Shown: piece after piece, positions 46,263-59,056 of the stretch
Position numbering within the stretch: position 1 is the first letter of the stretch
How the letters are laid out: every line of letters starts with the position of its first letter
Assembly: GCA_027943245.1 (NCBI GenBank)
Contig: JANDJZ010000222.1
Location: forward strand, 1 to 64,000
Reading direction: 5' to 3'
Length of the DNA: 64,000 nt
Source: Acanthamoeba sp. SK_2022b
Taxonomy: Eukaryota > Discosea > Longamoebia > Acanthamoebidae
Position numbers and translations under genes: made by a program
Notes under the pieces: generated by a model
Databases searched by the model: none
What the model was told of the DNA's origin: nothing
What the model saw: the letters and a program-made list of their open reading frames with translations, nothing else

Positions 46263-48454
46263 ATGCAGCGCCACGCTAGCGTCTTGTTGTTTGTGTTGGC
46301 TCTGCTGGCTATTGGCGCCAGCGCCAGCTTCGTCAGCCACGACGATCAGGACGTCGTGGTGTCTTACGAAGGTCACCAGGTGCTGCGTTTCGCCGTGCCG
46401 TTGGCTGCCCGCTCGGACCGGGCCAAGCTGATGCACTGGGTCGAAGCCAACAGGCTCGACATGTGGGGCGTTCACCCCGAGTGGGTCGACGTGCGTCTCG
46501 ACAAGTCCTTCCAGACTCGGGTGGCCGCGTTGGGACTGCCTTTCCGCGTCATGATCGAGGACCTCAACGCCGACCTCATCGCCGAGCGCAGGTCTATCGC
46601 CGTACGGACCCTTCCTTGATCCAAAGTGACCCACAACTTCCCGCTGTTCATCTTCTGCTCCCTTTTCTCCACGACGTATTTCTATTACATCTTAATTTTT
46701 CTTAAATTTTATGCCATTTTTGTGATTGGCAGGCTGCCCGCGGAAAGAGAGACGCCTCCTTCTTCGACACCTTCCGTAGCTACGACGAGTTCAACACCTA
46801 TCTCGACCAACTGGCCGACATCTACCCCCACCTTGTCACGAAGAAGGTAGACCAGACATAAGTTCCGTCGGCTTTATATGGTTTGTTGTTTGTAATTGGT
46901 GGTTTCCGTTTCCGTCGAAAATGGCAGACCATCGGCAAGAGCGTTGAGGGCCGTGCCATCAACGGCATCACCATCACCGCCGCCAGCAACAGCAGCAGTA
47001 CGACTCCTCTCCCCAGGCACGGCGTGCCGTGACCTTTCTACTCACGTCTCACGTTTGTTCCATTCGGCAGCCGACAAGGTGGGCATCGTCTTCAATGGAG
47101 GTGAGCTCCTCTCCTTCCACCGACTTGAATACCGGAGAGAGAGAGATAGTTAACATGTAACGCTCAAACTGTTCCTTCCAAATGCAGGCCAGCACGCGCG
47201 CGAGTGGATCGGTCCTATCACGAACGCCTACATCGCCGAACAGCTCCTGACGCTCTATGGCAAGGTCGGCATGGCCACGAAGTGCCACGCATGCATCGAT
47301 TTCGTGTCACACTCATCTTTGTCTGTGCTGTGTAGGACGCCCAAATCACCAGGTTCCTGGAGGAGATCGAATGGAGCATCTTCCCGATCATCAACGCCGA
47401 CGGCTACGTCTACAGCTGGACCACAGACCGCATGTGGCGAAAGAACCGGTAACGCTCTTCTTCCTCCCTCCTCTCTCTCTCTCTCTCTCTTGATGCTCCC
47501 TTCCAAGTGTGGCTGACCCATATACATATGCACAATGTCCAGTCGCCAGAACAAGAACAGTTGGTTCGGCTGCTATGGCGTGGACACCAACCGCAACTGG
47601 GGCTTCCACTGGGGAGAGGGCGGCGCCAGCACCGACACCTGCTCCGAGACCTATCGCGGTACGACTCACCTTCTTCCTCCTCCTCCTACGTTTTGCTTTC
47701 CCGTTCTCAGCGAAAGCCAACCACCTCACCATCTCCGGGGGGGGTACCACCGGGCCTACAGGCCCGCAGGCGTTCTCGGAGCCCGAGCAGACTTCGCTGG
47801 CTGAGTACATCAAGTCCCAGTCCAACGTCCGCGGCTACATCGACTGGCACTCCTATTCGCAGCTCTTCCTCGGCGTACGTCGTGGTCCACGCTTTGCTTT
47901 TTGTGGCACGCGCACATACATGGACACACATCATGCGCCTCACACTTTCATACGTCCAGCCTTGGGGATGGAGCACCACCGTGCTCCCGAAGGACGTTGC
48001 CAACCAGAACGAGCTCGCTAAGTGTACTGCCATCCCACACTGCCCCCTCCCGCCACGTCTTCTGGCTGACGAGTGGTTGCGGCGTTTTATTTTTTTATTG
48101 ATGGCGATTGGCAGTGGCCGTGGCGGCGATCAAGGGCGTGCACGGCAAGGACTACCAGTATGGCCCGAGCGGTCCCACGCTCTACGTCTCCTCGGGTGGC
48201 TCCAACGACTACACCTACGGCGTTCTCAACGCCACCTATTCGTACACCGTCGAGCTTCGTGATACGGGTCCGCTCGCCCCCACAGCTGGGCGTGCTTCAA
48301 ATGCACGTACACACGCAGCTCACTATGAACGTCTACAGGTCGCTATGGCTTCGTGCTGCCAGCGAGCGAGATCCTCCCCACAGGCCAGGAGTCATTTGCT
48401 GCCGTGCGTGTGTTCGCCGACTACATCCTCACCCATCCCGAGAAGAAGCTGTGA
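46263..48454 (+). CDS. Secreted zinc carboxypeptidase, M14 family
   Basis: ATG 46263 starts a signal peptide ([20 protein letters not shown]). A pro-region ([40 protein letters not shown]) is of M14 propeptide type. The catalytic domain starts near [20 protein letters not shown]. Zinc ligands are His and Glu of [11 protein letters not shown] and the His of [10 protein letters not shown]; the catalytic Glu is in [11 protein letters not shown]; the substrate-binding Arg region is [11 protein letters not shown]. It ends [17 protein letters not shown] at 48452-48454. About 430 aa, about ten exons, all landmarks intact, so an active digestive exopeptidase is likely. M14A/B subtype specificity cannot be assigned by eye. 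Confidence 0.92.
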
Positions 48455-48639
48455 AGGCCTCTGTTCTACCATTGTTCCATTAAAAACCACGTCTTTTGCG
48501 TTCAAGCCTTGAGGGCAACTGGCGACTGGTTCCGGCCAAGCGAACGTGGTGGAACGTTTCTCTCACCACTAAATCACCACTACATTCCGAAATCATCACT
48601 CTCTTTTCCTTTCTTTGTGGTTCATTGTTGCTGAGTGCT

Positions 48640-50620
48640 GCCTCTCTTAGAGTGGTTGGCACCTACTAAACTGTGCACTGTGTACGCATATGCAATGGTA
48701 TAATGGCAAGAAGACCATCAACATCACATGCCCACACATGATCAAGAATGAGTCAGCAAAAGCTGAGTCATCTGTGATCAATTGATATGCACCTGAGGAT
48801 TCTGGCGCGTGGTTGTGAGAGGGCAGCTGTGTGCTGTTGACCTTTTCTGTGGGCCTCCTGCTTGCTGTTGTCGCTGGCACTGGTGTGTTTGATGGTAAGG
48901 GTGATGGCATGGCTGGCTTGGATGATGTGGCTGGCGTGGTGGGCAGTGAGTTGAAGGTAGATGATGCTTCTTGACTCAGTGACTGTGTGTGAGGATGGGA
49001 TGCAGGCTGCCCTGTCATGCATGTGCAGGTGAGAGCTGCTTCATTGATGGCATGGCATCAAGGTTGTGCCAGTGCACCTCCTTCACCACACACATGCTTG
49101 CTTGCAACCATACTGCCATGTTCATGCAGCTCCTCTTCACCACTCATGACCACCTGCCATATGGGCATGTATGAGTGTGTGGTGCATGTGTGTGTGCAAT
49201 ACCTCTGTCACCACAAAAATGCCTGCCATCTGGTCATGTGTGGGCATGTGATGTTGATGGTCTTCTTGCCATTATACCATTGCCTATGTGTGCACAGTGC
49301 ATGGTTTAGTAGGAAGTTAGTGAACATGAGTGCTTCTGCCCACAGCTTGTCAGGCCTGAGGCAAAGAGCATCACTGTGATTCCATGTTCCTGTCGGACAG
49401 CTTGAAGGGATGGCCCAAATATTCTCCAGCAGTCTTGCAGCCAATCAAGGGAGTTGGCATTGCGCACACATCCAAGTGCAGCATCAGGCCTTGTGTCTGT
49501 GCTTGAGGGGCTGGACCCTTGGCGACCAATGCCCTGGTCTGCTTAGCTTGGATGCAGGCCATGTATAGGTCCATGCTTGCAAGACCTGTAAGCTTGACAT
49601 TGGCTGATCTCTCAAGCATCTTGAGAGCCTGTTCTTCCCAATGTGACCAAACCACTGGTGGGCCTCCTTAAAGGTGAGCTTGGTCTTCAGGGCTGCCCTG
49701 AAGACTGCAACAGTGGTGTGACTGAGGTTGGAGCAGCGGTGGGGGTGATGGAGTCCAGTGGAGAGCCACCCAAAGCACAAGAGGCTGGTGGCAATGATGA
49801 AGTCCTGTCTGACATAGACAGAGAGTCCATGATAGGCAGTGGTGTCAAGGACAGAGGTGCCACAATTCCTGATCAGGCTGGAGGTTGTCCTTGTTCCTGC
49901 TCGCAGTTTCCGCTTCAACCAAAGTGATGGTGGTGGCAGTCTTGTGCATGTGCTGCTAATCAGCGAGCTGCTGGGCTTGCTGGACATTGAGCAGCACATA
50001 GCAGAGAGAGCCCTGGTCTGGCCCAGCAGTAGTTGTCACCAGTTTCCTTATCCTGAACCAGTATTTGTTCCTTGCTCTGCATCATGTACTTCAGTGTCAC
50101 ATGCTGAGAGAGCAGGTTGATCCCCAGCTTGGGTCATGCAGCACATTGGGGAAGCAGAGCTGAGTCTCCTCTCCGTTGATGTTGATCATGCCTGGTCTCC
50201 TCCCCCATCTTGACTCGTCCTAAACTCAATGGACTCCCTTGTCATGAGTCATGTTGCATGACACTCCTGAGTCCCAGATCCAATTGTCCTTGCTAGACGC
50301 TGATCTGTGCATACTCATGGACTATGGCAGGTCTGTTGCTTCTTTGGTCCTCCTTGATGCCAGCACTAGTCCTTTGTGTGCCCTGGAGGGCGCAGTGCAA
50401 TGGCTTGTCCCCTGTTCCTGGGTGAGTCTCTCTGCCCTTGCCTGGCTGTGACCTGGTCCTCTTGGGCTAGCTGCACAGGGCGCTCTCATGGAAGCCTCCC
50501 AGGCAGTCATCTGTCCTCTGTTTGAGCATTGCCATGAGAATGCTTGGCGTGCTTGTTCTTCTGCATCCTCTCCTCCTGGGTGGGGACTGTGGTGAGCCAA
50601 TTGAGGGTGAGCTCTGTGGC
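48640..50620 (-). mobile_element. Decayed Ty1/copia retrotransposon pol fragment
   Basis: Read on the minus strand from about 50.6 kb down: a copia protease-region motif (WIWDSGVSCNMTHDKG), then the GAG-preintegrase signature HQWFGHIGKNRL, an integrase start (AKQTRALVAKG then GLMLHLDVCAMP) and a later integrase part (KLWAEALMFTNFLLNHALCT). Stops and shifts separate the pieces and no reverse transcriptase is visible, so it is an inactive remnant. Confidence 0.75.
48660..49320. repeat. Inverted copies within the copia relic
   Basis: 48660-48740 (gtataatggcaagaagacc) is the reverse complement, nearly exact, of about 49230-49320 (ggtcttcttgccattatac). Internal rearrangement has put part of the element in opposite orientation. 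Confidence 0.75.
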
Positions 50621-50639
50621 AGGTGTTGATGCTGGACCA

Positions 50640-51360
50640 TATACTACTCAGAGGGGTTTTTTTTCATGGCAATGCGCAACCAAGCAGGCCATTAAGTGGA
50701 TGGGCGTGGGCCCTGTTTGGCCAGCTGGCGCACAGCTCATCAGCCTGGTCTTTTTGGTCCACAGGTGTGGGCCAAAGTTGTGGTGCTTGGTCATTGACCT
50801 GCGCTGCCTGAATCTCATGCTTGCTCTGGCCATGCAAGTTCAAATCACTGTTGACCCTGATATGGCTTGGGTGTTCACCAAGGTGGTTCCTGCTGGGGGT
50901 CCTGATCTTTGTCTTCGTGGATGACTTGGCTGTGGTGGCCCCATCAGGAGGAGCTCTTGCAGGTCTGGGACCTCATCATTGTGCCCAACCCCCAGCGCTT
51001 GGGTGCGTGAGACCGCTGCCAGCGCAGCAGGTAGAGGTCATGGGACTGATGTTCGACTTGTGGCTGGGCCTCGTCTTTATTCCCAAGCTGAAGCTTCAGC
51101 GCGCCAAGGGTCATGCGGCGGCGCCTTGCAAGCATTGCGGGCTTCGTCACGTCACTGAAACGTGCAGCGCCTCAGGTACAGGTGTACCTGCGAGGCCTAT
51201 GCCCTAGTTGGCAACCAGCGTTCTGAGTGGGACCAGGAAGTGCGCGTGATGCCAGCTGAGGCAGAGGACCTGCAGCAGGTGGCTGCCAACAGGGGAGGTG
51301 AATCTATTGGGGCCGCTGTTCTACCAGGTGTTGCAGCACCTTGTCAGATGCCGCGCCGTT
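50640..51360 (+). mobile_element. DIRS-like retroelement reverse transcriptase fragment A
   Basis: Frames on the + strand carry RT motifs: CGPKLWCLVIDLRCLNLML and VFVDDLAVVAPS (the catalytic YVDD-type box), followed by VEVMGLMFDLWLGLVFIPKL. Compared with fragment B (54630) it lacks a stretch after KLKLQRAK. Frames are broken and both ends fade into satellite. Confidence 0.65.
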
Positions 51361-51879
51361 GGGCTGATCGTAATGCTGCTGCCATTACCACCACAACACA
51401 CTATTTTTATCACACCACCACCACAACATCACCACAATATCACCATCACAACACCACCACCACAACAACGCCACAACACCACAACACCACATCAGCACCA
51501 CCATGACACCACATCACAACAGTTCCACCACCACACCACCACAACACCACATCAGCACCACAACACCACATCACAACAGTTCCACCACCACAACACCACA
51601 ATTCATCACACCGTCACTGTCCCTGACACCACTACCTGACACCACCAACACCACACCACCACCACAACATGGTGTAGTGATGTTGTTGTGGTGTTGTGAT
51701 GTGGTATTGTGGTGTTGTGGAGGTGGTGTTGTGGTTGAGGTGATTTTGTGGTGTGGTGATGGTGTGGTGTTATTGTGGTGTTGTTGTGGTGGTGATGTTG
51801 TGGTGTTATTGTGATATTGTGGTGATGGTGTGGTGTTGTGGTGGTGTTGTGTGTGATGTTGTAGAGATGACTGATGTCT

Positions 51880-52095
51880 GTGTGCAAGCTGTTGTAGCTT
51901 GTCCATCTGCTGAGTGGGGTAGCAAAGTCGTTGGCCATTGTGGGCAGTTGAGTTGATCACACAAGCCATCAGTGCTGCCTTGCCCCAGTACTTTGATGAT
52001 AGGTTTTCACCTTGAAGCGTGCACCTTACCATTTCCAGGAGTATGCAGTTGACCTGCTTGGCCACTCCATTGTGCCATTGGCCTCGTGTGATGGT
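51880..52095 (-). mobile_element. Ty1/copia integrase fragment
   Basis: The minus strand reads WHNGVAKQVNCILLEMVRCT followed by LSSKYWGKAALMACVINST. This is the conserved QNGVAER-NRTLLEMAR...FWGEA block of copia integrases. It is embedded directly in satellite, apart from the larger copia relic. Confidence 0.8.
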
Positions 52096-52296
52096 GGGGT
52101 TGTGGTGATGGCGTTGTGGTGATATTGTGGGGTTGTGCCAGTGTGCTCGTTGTTGGCTGTTGTAGAAGGAACTCTAGTGAAGTAGTGGAAGGTGATTGGG
52201 GGGGGTTTGGTGTGATAGGAGGTGGGCTTCCTCCATGTAGGCCAGCAGTAAGCTGTCAGGCATGACGAAGCGCTGTAGGTTGGTTGGGTGGCAGCA

Positions 52297-52329
<33 letters not shown>

Positions 52330-53310
52330 GCACAACCTCACCACCACAATGTGAGTTACCTTATTAGCTACTCTACTACGCAACAGTCACTATGGAGCAT
52401 CAAATGAAGTAGGACTTAATGAGCCTCTAGCACATTAAGGCATGCCTTAAGTTTAGGAGCTATGTAGTAGCACAACTGTATACAACAAAAAATCCAGCAG
52501 TAATAAAATTCCTTCTCACTTCATACTCCACTCTTTCCCACAAGCATATATCACAACACACAACATCCCACAACACTGCAACATCGCCAATACCACCACA
52601 ACACCACCACAACATCACCACTTCCACATCACCACAACATCACCACAACATCCCCACACCAACACCACGTCACCACAACATCACCAGAACTACACAACAC
52701 CACCACGACATCACCATCACAACAGCACAACACCATCACCACAACACCACCACATCCCTTCAACACCACACCATCCCCACACCATCGCCACAACACCACC
52801 CCACCAACATCACCATCAGCAAACCAACACCACAGTGTAACCACAACAACGTAACTACAACACCACAACGGACAAATACAGCACCAGCACAACACAACCA
52901 CAGCAGCATCACCACAACAATCCACAACATCACAACACCACAACACTACACCCTAATATCACAACACCACATCAACACCACCACAACACCACAACACCAC
53001 AGCACCACAACATAATCACCACAACACCACAACACCATTATCATACTATTATCATCACAACCACATCAGCACCACGCCACCACACCGGCACCACACATCA
53101 CAACACCACTGCCACATCTCAAAACACACACCACAACATCACCATACACTCACACTAACCAGAAATACCCACAACACCACAGCACCACCGCAACATCACC
53201 ACACCACCACAACACCACAACATCACCACACCACAACATCACCACACCATGACCACACCAGAACATCACCACAACACCACCACAATACCACAACATCACA
53301 ACACCACCAC

Positions 53311-53375
53311 AAGCTTGGGTGTTAATACAGCCAATAACAGCAGCATTGGCTTGCAATCCTCCTTGTAATGTTGTG
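53311..53375 (+). repeat. Fold-back core 1, copy a
   Basis: A unique core (aagcttgggtgttaatacag ... ttggcttgcaatcctcc) sits between a CAC/CAA arm on the left and its complement GTTGTGGTG on the right. Related cores lie at 60606-60672 (direct) and 63597-63655 (inverted). Confidence 0.7.
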
Positions 53376-53639
53376 GTGAGGTTGTGGTGGTGGTGTGAGG
53401 TGTGTGGATGTTGTGATGTGATGGTGTTGTGGTGGTGTGGTGTTAAGGAGATGGTGTGGTGTTGTGGCGTTGTTGTGGTGTGGTGGTGTTGTGGTGTTTT
53501 GGTGGGATGTTGTGGTGTAGTGGTGTTGTTATGATGCTTGGTTGTGCTTATGATGCTGTGTTGTGGTTGATGTTATGTTGATGGTGTGGTGTTGTGGTGG
53601 TAATATTGTGGTGATGTGTGATGTTTTGGTGTTGTGGTG

Positions 53640-53960
53640 ACATCACCACCACAACATCACAATATCACACCACAAAAAACTACCACAACATCACCCAACC
53701 CCACCACAACACATCCACAACACCACCACAGCACCAACACAACTCCCACACCATCTCTCCAACATCACACACAACGTCCACCACCCACGCCACCACTACA
53801 CCAGCACAACCCTACGTGTACCGCACAGGCAGGCCCTCAGCCTTACCCCAATTTGGGAAGGGGTTCCTCTGGGGATGATGGTTGTGGTGTGTGGTGGTGT
53901 GGCGTTGTGGGGTGTAGTGTAGTGGTGATAGTGTGGTGTGGTGGCGTTGTGGCGTTGTGC
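53640..53960 (+). repeat. Fold-back core 2, copy a
   Basis: A CA-rich arm, then a core with cgtgtaccgcacaggcaggc, then ggggatgatggttgtggtg and a GT-rich arm. About 61340-61590 is a diverged copy of the whole block (same order, core shortened by about 20 bp). Confidence 0.75.
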
Positions 53961-53989
53961 TGTTGGTGTAGTGTTGTGGTGATGGTGTG

Positions 53990-54630
53990 GTGGTGTTGGG
54001 GTGCAGTGGTGACGGTGTGTTATGGTGTGTGTTATGGTGATGGTAAGGTGATGTTTTGGAGTTGTGTTGTGGTGGTGTTGTGGTGTTGCAATGCTGTTCT
54101 GGTGATGTTGTGGTTGTGGTTGTGCTGTGGTTTTGTGGTGTTGTGGTGTTGTGATGTTGTTGGTGATGTTATGGTGTTGATGTGGTGTTGGTGTGGTGAT
54201 ATGAATGTGCTGTGTGTGTTGTGGGGATGTTTTGATAGTGATGTGGTAATATTGTTTTGTTGTTGAGCAGTGTTGTGGGGATGTTGAGATGATGATGTTG
54301 TTTGTTGTTGTGGTGATGTTGTGATGATGTTGTGGTGATCTTGTGGTGGTGTTGTGCTGGTGGTCAGGTGGTGGTGGTGGTGGTCAGGTGGTGGTGGTGG
54401 TGGTCAGGTGGTGGTGGTGGTGGTCAGGTGGTGATCAGGTGGTGGTGGTGGTGGTCAGGTGGTGGTGGGTGGTGGTGGTGGTGGTCAGGTGGTGGTCAGG
54501 TGGTGGTCAGGTGGTGGTGGTGAGCTCACCACAAACAAAAACACCACAATGCCATCACCAAAACACCACAACATTCACAATAATGCCATCACTCCATCAC
54601 ACCATCACACCATCACACCATCACCATCCA
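53990..54630. repeat. GTGGTG satellite with regular (GGTGGTCAGGT) part
   Basis: 54355-54520 is a cleaner array of gtggtggtggtggtcag units of about 24 bp with shorter variants. It flips to CA-rich sequence at about 54530-54630. Confidence 0.85.
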
Positions 54631-55385
54631 ATGCTTGGGGTGGGTGCACAAGACCTTCAAGGGCCAGTGGCAGCCAGCGCAGCAGGTGGAGGTCGTGGGA
54701 CTGGTGCTTGACCTGCAGCTGGGCTGTGTCTTTATTCCCGAGCAGAAGCTTCAGTGTGCCAAGGAGCTGTGTCAACTGCAAGTGGGCGCCAGGGTCACAC
54801 AGCAGCGCCTTGCAAGCATTGCAGGCTTCATCACATCGCCAAAACATGCAGCACCTCAGGTTCTGGTGTACAATGTGCCCACAACGCCAGCTGTGGCGGA
54901 GCCAACATTTGTTGAGACCAGTGGGGACGTTCATCATCAAGATGATTTACTTGCTGCTCAACCAGATTGGAGCCGTCCTGGCAGTCTGGGTCAAGGGGTC
55001 TCTCAACTGCGAGGTGGACGTGGCATAACGTTGGGTGGATCACAACAATTAGACTCTACAGCCGTGCTGCGTCACTTTTATGCATCTCCAGCAGCATCCA
55101 TGGACAACCGACCAGTCTAAGTTCATGGCACTTTGGGGTAAGGGGCCTGGGCTGCTGTTTCAGTCGGCCAGTGGACATCGGCTCACGTCTAGCGCCATCA
55201 CTTCTGTCTGCAAGGCTCGCACTTGTTGCAAATTGGTGGCGCGCCATGATGGGTGGTCTGTGGAGGGAGCAGATCATGGCGATTGGCGGTTGGCGCAGTG
55301 GCGCTGTAGACCATTACCTCCATGCAGTGGAGGTCGCCAAGGTTGGCGCATTGACCCTCATTCTTGGATCTGGTGGCGCCCAGCA
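54630..55385 (+). mobile_element. DIRS-like retroelement RT/RNase H and tyrosine recombinase fragment B
   Basis: The RT end (VEVVGLVLDLQLGCVFIPEQ, RVTQQRLASIAGFITSPKHA) matches the same region of fragment A and the DIRS/Ngaro RT-RNase H connection. Further on, frames give LLFQSASGHRLTSSAI and AMMGGLWREQIMAIGGWRSG with AVDHYLHAVEVA, which resemble the C-terminal part of a tyrosine recombinase, including the final Tyr. Frame breaks make it inactive. The recombinase domain separates it from LTR/copia types. Confidence 0.65.
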
Positions 55386-58300
55386 GTTGGTGGGTGTTGT
55401 GGTGATGGTGTTGTGGTGTTGTGGTGTTGTGGTGATGGTGGTGTGATGTTGTGATGATGTTGTGGTGATATGCTGAGGTTATGTTGTGGTGGTGTTGTTT
55501 TTGTGTTGTGGTGATTTTTGGTCATGTTATGATGTTGTGGTGGTGATGTGGTGGTGATGTTAGTGGTGTTATTGTGGTACTGTTGTGGTACTGTTGTGGT
55601 AGTGGTGTGGTGGGGTTGTGATGGTGATGTGGTGTTGTTGTAATGATGTGATGGTGTTGTGGTGGTGATATGGTAATGCTGGTGTGCTGTTGGTGTGGTG
55701 TTGTGGTGTTGTGATAATGTGGTACTGTTGTGGTAGTGGTGGAGTTGTGGTGGTGTGCCATCAAGCGGGGTGTAGATTCTCTGCACCACCACTGTCATCT
55801 GCGATTGGCTCCTCTGCCATTTGCAAGATATGCCAGTGCTGTGGTTAACGAACAACAACACCACTACAACAGCACACCACCATCACCACCATAATATCAC
55901 AACAAACACCACAACTCCACCACAACACCACAACATCACATAACACCACAACATTTCCACCACCTGACAACGCACAGAACACCACAACATCACCACAATA
56001 CTACAACATCATGGAGGTGGTGTTGTGGTGTGGTGATGGTGTTGTGGTGGTTGTGTGGTGATGTTGTGGTGGTGTGGGGGAGTTGTGGTGATGTGGTGTG
56101 GTGATGGTGTTGTGGTGGTTGTGTGGTGATGTTGTGGTGATGTGGGGGAGAAGCTACGCTCATTATTAGGGGCATCGTCACCCTCCACATTGCCATTCCT
56201 GTTTAGCACTAGTTGTGAGTCAGCGCTTCATGAGATTCGCTGCTGATACTGGCTTCATTGGGTGCTACCCACATGCACCTGGTGCTGTATCCACTCTCAA
56301 GTGTCAGTGTTCTGCTGATCCCACAACACCACAACAACAACACCACAACAACGTCACCACAACAACCACCATAACACCCCCACAACATCACCACAAAACC
56401 ACTACAACCACCACAACATCATAAGCACAACACCACCAAAACACCACCACAACACCACTGCAACACCACAGCAACACCACAACATCACCACATCATCGCA
56501 CCAACACCAACACACAAAACAACGGCACAACCGCAACCACAACATCACCACACAATTTGCGACCACACAATATTATTACCAGAACAGCATAGCAACCCCA
56601 CAACACCACCATAACATCACCACCACAACCATCACACCATGATGTGGGAGTTGTGTTGGTGCTGTGGTTATGTTGTGATTGTGTTGTGGTGATTGTGGTT
56701 GAGTTGTGGTGGGGGTTGTGATATTGTGGTGGTGATTGGTAATGTTGTGGTGGTGTTGTGTTGTTGTACATTGTGGTGCAGTGGCAGTGTGGTGGTGCGT
56801 GGTGGTGTTGTGATATTGTGGTGGTGAGTGGTGGTGTTGCATTGGTGCTGTGGTGTTGTGCTGGTGTGGTGATGGTGTGGTGTTGTGGAGTTGTGGTGGT
56901 GTTGTGGTGGTGTGTTGGTGTGGAGGTGTTGTGGTGGTGTGTTGTGGTATTGTGGTAGTGGAGTTGTGGTAGTGGAGTTGTGGTAGTGGTGGTGTTGTGG
57001 TATTGTGGTAGTGGAGTTGTGGTAGTGGTGGTGTTGTGGTGTTGTTGTGGTGTTGTGTTGTTGTGGTGATGTCATGATGATGTTGTGGTGCTATAATGGT
57101 GTTGCGGTGTTGTGGTGTTGTGGTGATGTTGTGGTGGTGTTGTTGTGGTGATGTTGTGTTATGGAGATGTTGTGGTGTTGTGGTGGTGTGTGTGTTACAG
57201 AGATGTTGTGGTGTTGTGGTGTTGTTGTGGTGGTGTTGTGGTGTTGTTGTTGTGGTGGTGGTGGTGTTGTGATGATGTGGTGTGGTGTGGTGTTGTTGTG
57301 GTGGTGTGGTGGTGCAATAGTATTGCTGTAGTGGTGTAGTGATGTGCTGGCGTGGTGGTGTTGTGATGGTGCTGGTGTTGTGGTGGTGGTGCTATACTGT
57401 GGTGGTGTTGTGGTATTGTTGTGGTGTTGTGGTTGTGTGCTGGTGGTGTTGTGGTGGTGTGGTGGTGCTGTTGTGGTAGTGTGGTGGTAGTGCAATAGTA
57501 TTGCTGTGGTGGTGTTGTTGAGGTGTTGTGGTGTTGTTGTGGTGTTGTGGTGGTGGTGTGGTGGTGTTGTGGTGTTGTGGTGTTGTGGTGTTGTGATGGT
57601 ATTGTGGTGGTGTGGTGATGGTGTGGTGATGTGGTGTGGTGATGGTGTGGTGATGTGGTGTGGTGGTGTTGTGGTGGTGGTGTGGTGGTGTTGTGGTGTT
57701 GTGGTGTTGTGGTGTTGTGATGGTATTGTGGTGGTGTGGTGATGGTGTGGTGATGTGGTGGTGGTGGTGGTGTTGTGGTGATGTTGTGATGTGGTGGTGA
57801 TGTTGTGCTGTTGTTGTGCTGTTGAGATGATGTTGTGGTGGTGGTGTGGTGGTGTTGTAGTTGTGATGGTGTGGTGCTGTTGTGTTGTGGTGGTGATGTT
57901 ATGTTGTTGTTGTGGTGATGTTGTGGTTGTGGTGATGCTTCAGTGATGGTGTGGTGATAATGTGGGGTTGGTGTGGTGGCGGTGGCGTGGTGGGTATGTG
58001 TTGTGATGGTGTTGTGATGATGTTGTGATGATGTTGTGGTGTATGGTGGGTTGTAATGATGTTGTTGTGGTGATGTGGTTGTGGTGGTGGTTGTGGCGAT
58101 GTAATAGTGGTGGTGTTGTGGTGATGTTTTGGGGTTGTGATGTTGTGATGTTCTGGTGGTGGTGCTGCTGTGATGTTATGGGTGATGTTGTGGTGGTGTG
58201 GTGGTGTTGATATGGTGGTGTTGTGGTGATGTAGTGTTGTGGCGATGTTGTGATGTTGAGATGTTGTGGTGTTGTGGTTGTGGTGGTGGTAATTTTGTGG

Positions 58301-58730
58301 TGGTGTTGTTGTGCTGGTGTGGTGTTGTGTGGTTGTGGTGGTGGTAATTTTGTGGTGGTGTTGTGGTGTTATGGTGTGATGGTGGTGATGTAGTGTTGTG
58401 GTAGTGTTGTGGTGTTGTGGTGTGGTGGCGGTGTTGGGGTGGCGTGGTAGTGGTAGTGGTAGTGATGTGGTGTTGTCGTGTGTTGTGGTGTGGTGGTGAT
58501 GGTGTGGTGTTGTGGTAGTGTTGTGGTGTTGTGGTGATGGTGTGGTAATGGTGGATGTCATAGTGGTGGTATTGTGGTGTTGTGTTGTGGTGGTGTGGTG
58601 GTGATATGGTGCTGTTGTGTTGTGGCTGGTGTTGTGGCGATATTGTGGTGGTGTTGTGGTGTTGTGTTGTGGTGGTGATGTGGTGTGGTGTTTATGGTGT
58701 TGTGTTTGTGTGGTTGTTGTAGTGGAGAGA
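55386..58730. repeat. GTGGTGTTG satellite, long mostly GT-strand part
   Basis: GT-strand blocks 55386-55770, 56010-56150 and 56640-58730 are interrupted by CA-strand blocks 55850-56010 and 56320-56640. Two short unique islands (55770-55850 and 56150-56320) sit at the turning points. Confidence 0.9.
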
Positions 58731-59056
58731 GTGTTGTGGTTGTGGTTGTGGTTGTGGTTGTGGTTGTGGTTGTGGTTGTGGTTGTGGTTGTGGTTGTGGT
58801 TGTGGTTGTGGTTGTGGTTGTGGTTGTGGTTGTGGTTGTGGTTGTGGTTGTGGTTGTGGTTGTGGTGGTTGTGGTGGTTGTGGTGGTTGTGGTGGTTGTG
58901 GTGGTTGTGGTGGTTGTGGTTGTGGTGGTTGTGGTGGTTGTGGTGGTTGTGGTGGTTGTGGTGGTTGTGGTGGTTGTGGTGGTTGTGGTGGTTGTGGTGG
59001 TTGTGGTGGTTGTGGTGGTTGTGGTGGTTGTGGTTGTGGTTGTGGTTGTGGTGGTT
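58731..59056. repeat. (TGTGGT)n then (TGGTGGTTG)n tandem array
   Basis: About 22 near-perfect hexamers (58731-58863), then about 19 units of the 9-mer gtggtggtt with a few hexamer interruptions, then hexamers again. This is the only strictly periodic part of the satellite. Confidence 0.95.

Larger units (their letters stand above)
51380..53990. repeat. CAC/CAA satellite, first strand-switching part
   Basis: Irregular CACAACACCACCA sequence (51380-51660, 52550-53310, 53640-53810) alternates with its complement GTGGTGTTGTGG (51660-51880, 52090-52150, 53370-53640, 53880 on). The unit is not a fixed tandem; CAC, CAA, CAT and ACC triplets mix. 52150-52550 is non-satellite with a CAG run at about 52290-52330. 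Confidence 0.9.

Noticed and set aside
58731..59056. Possible telomere repeat
   Set aside because: TGTGGT/TGGTGGTTG units are not TTAGGG-like, are internal to the window and are followed by other satellite.
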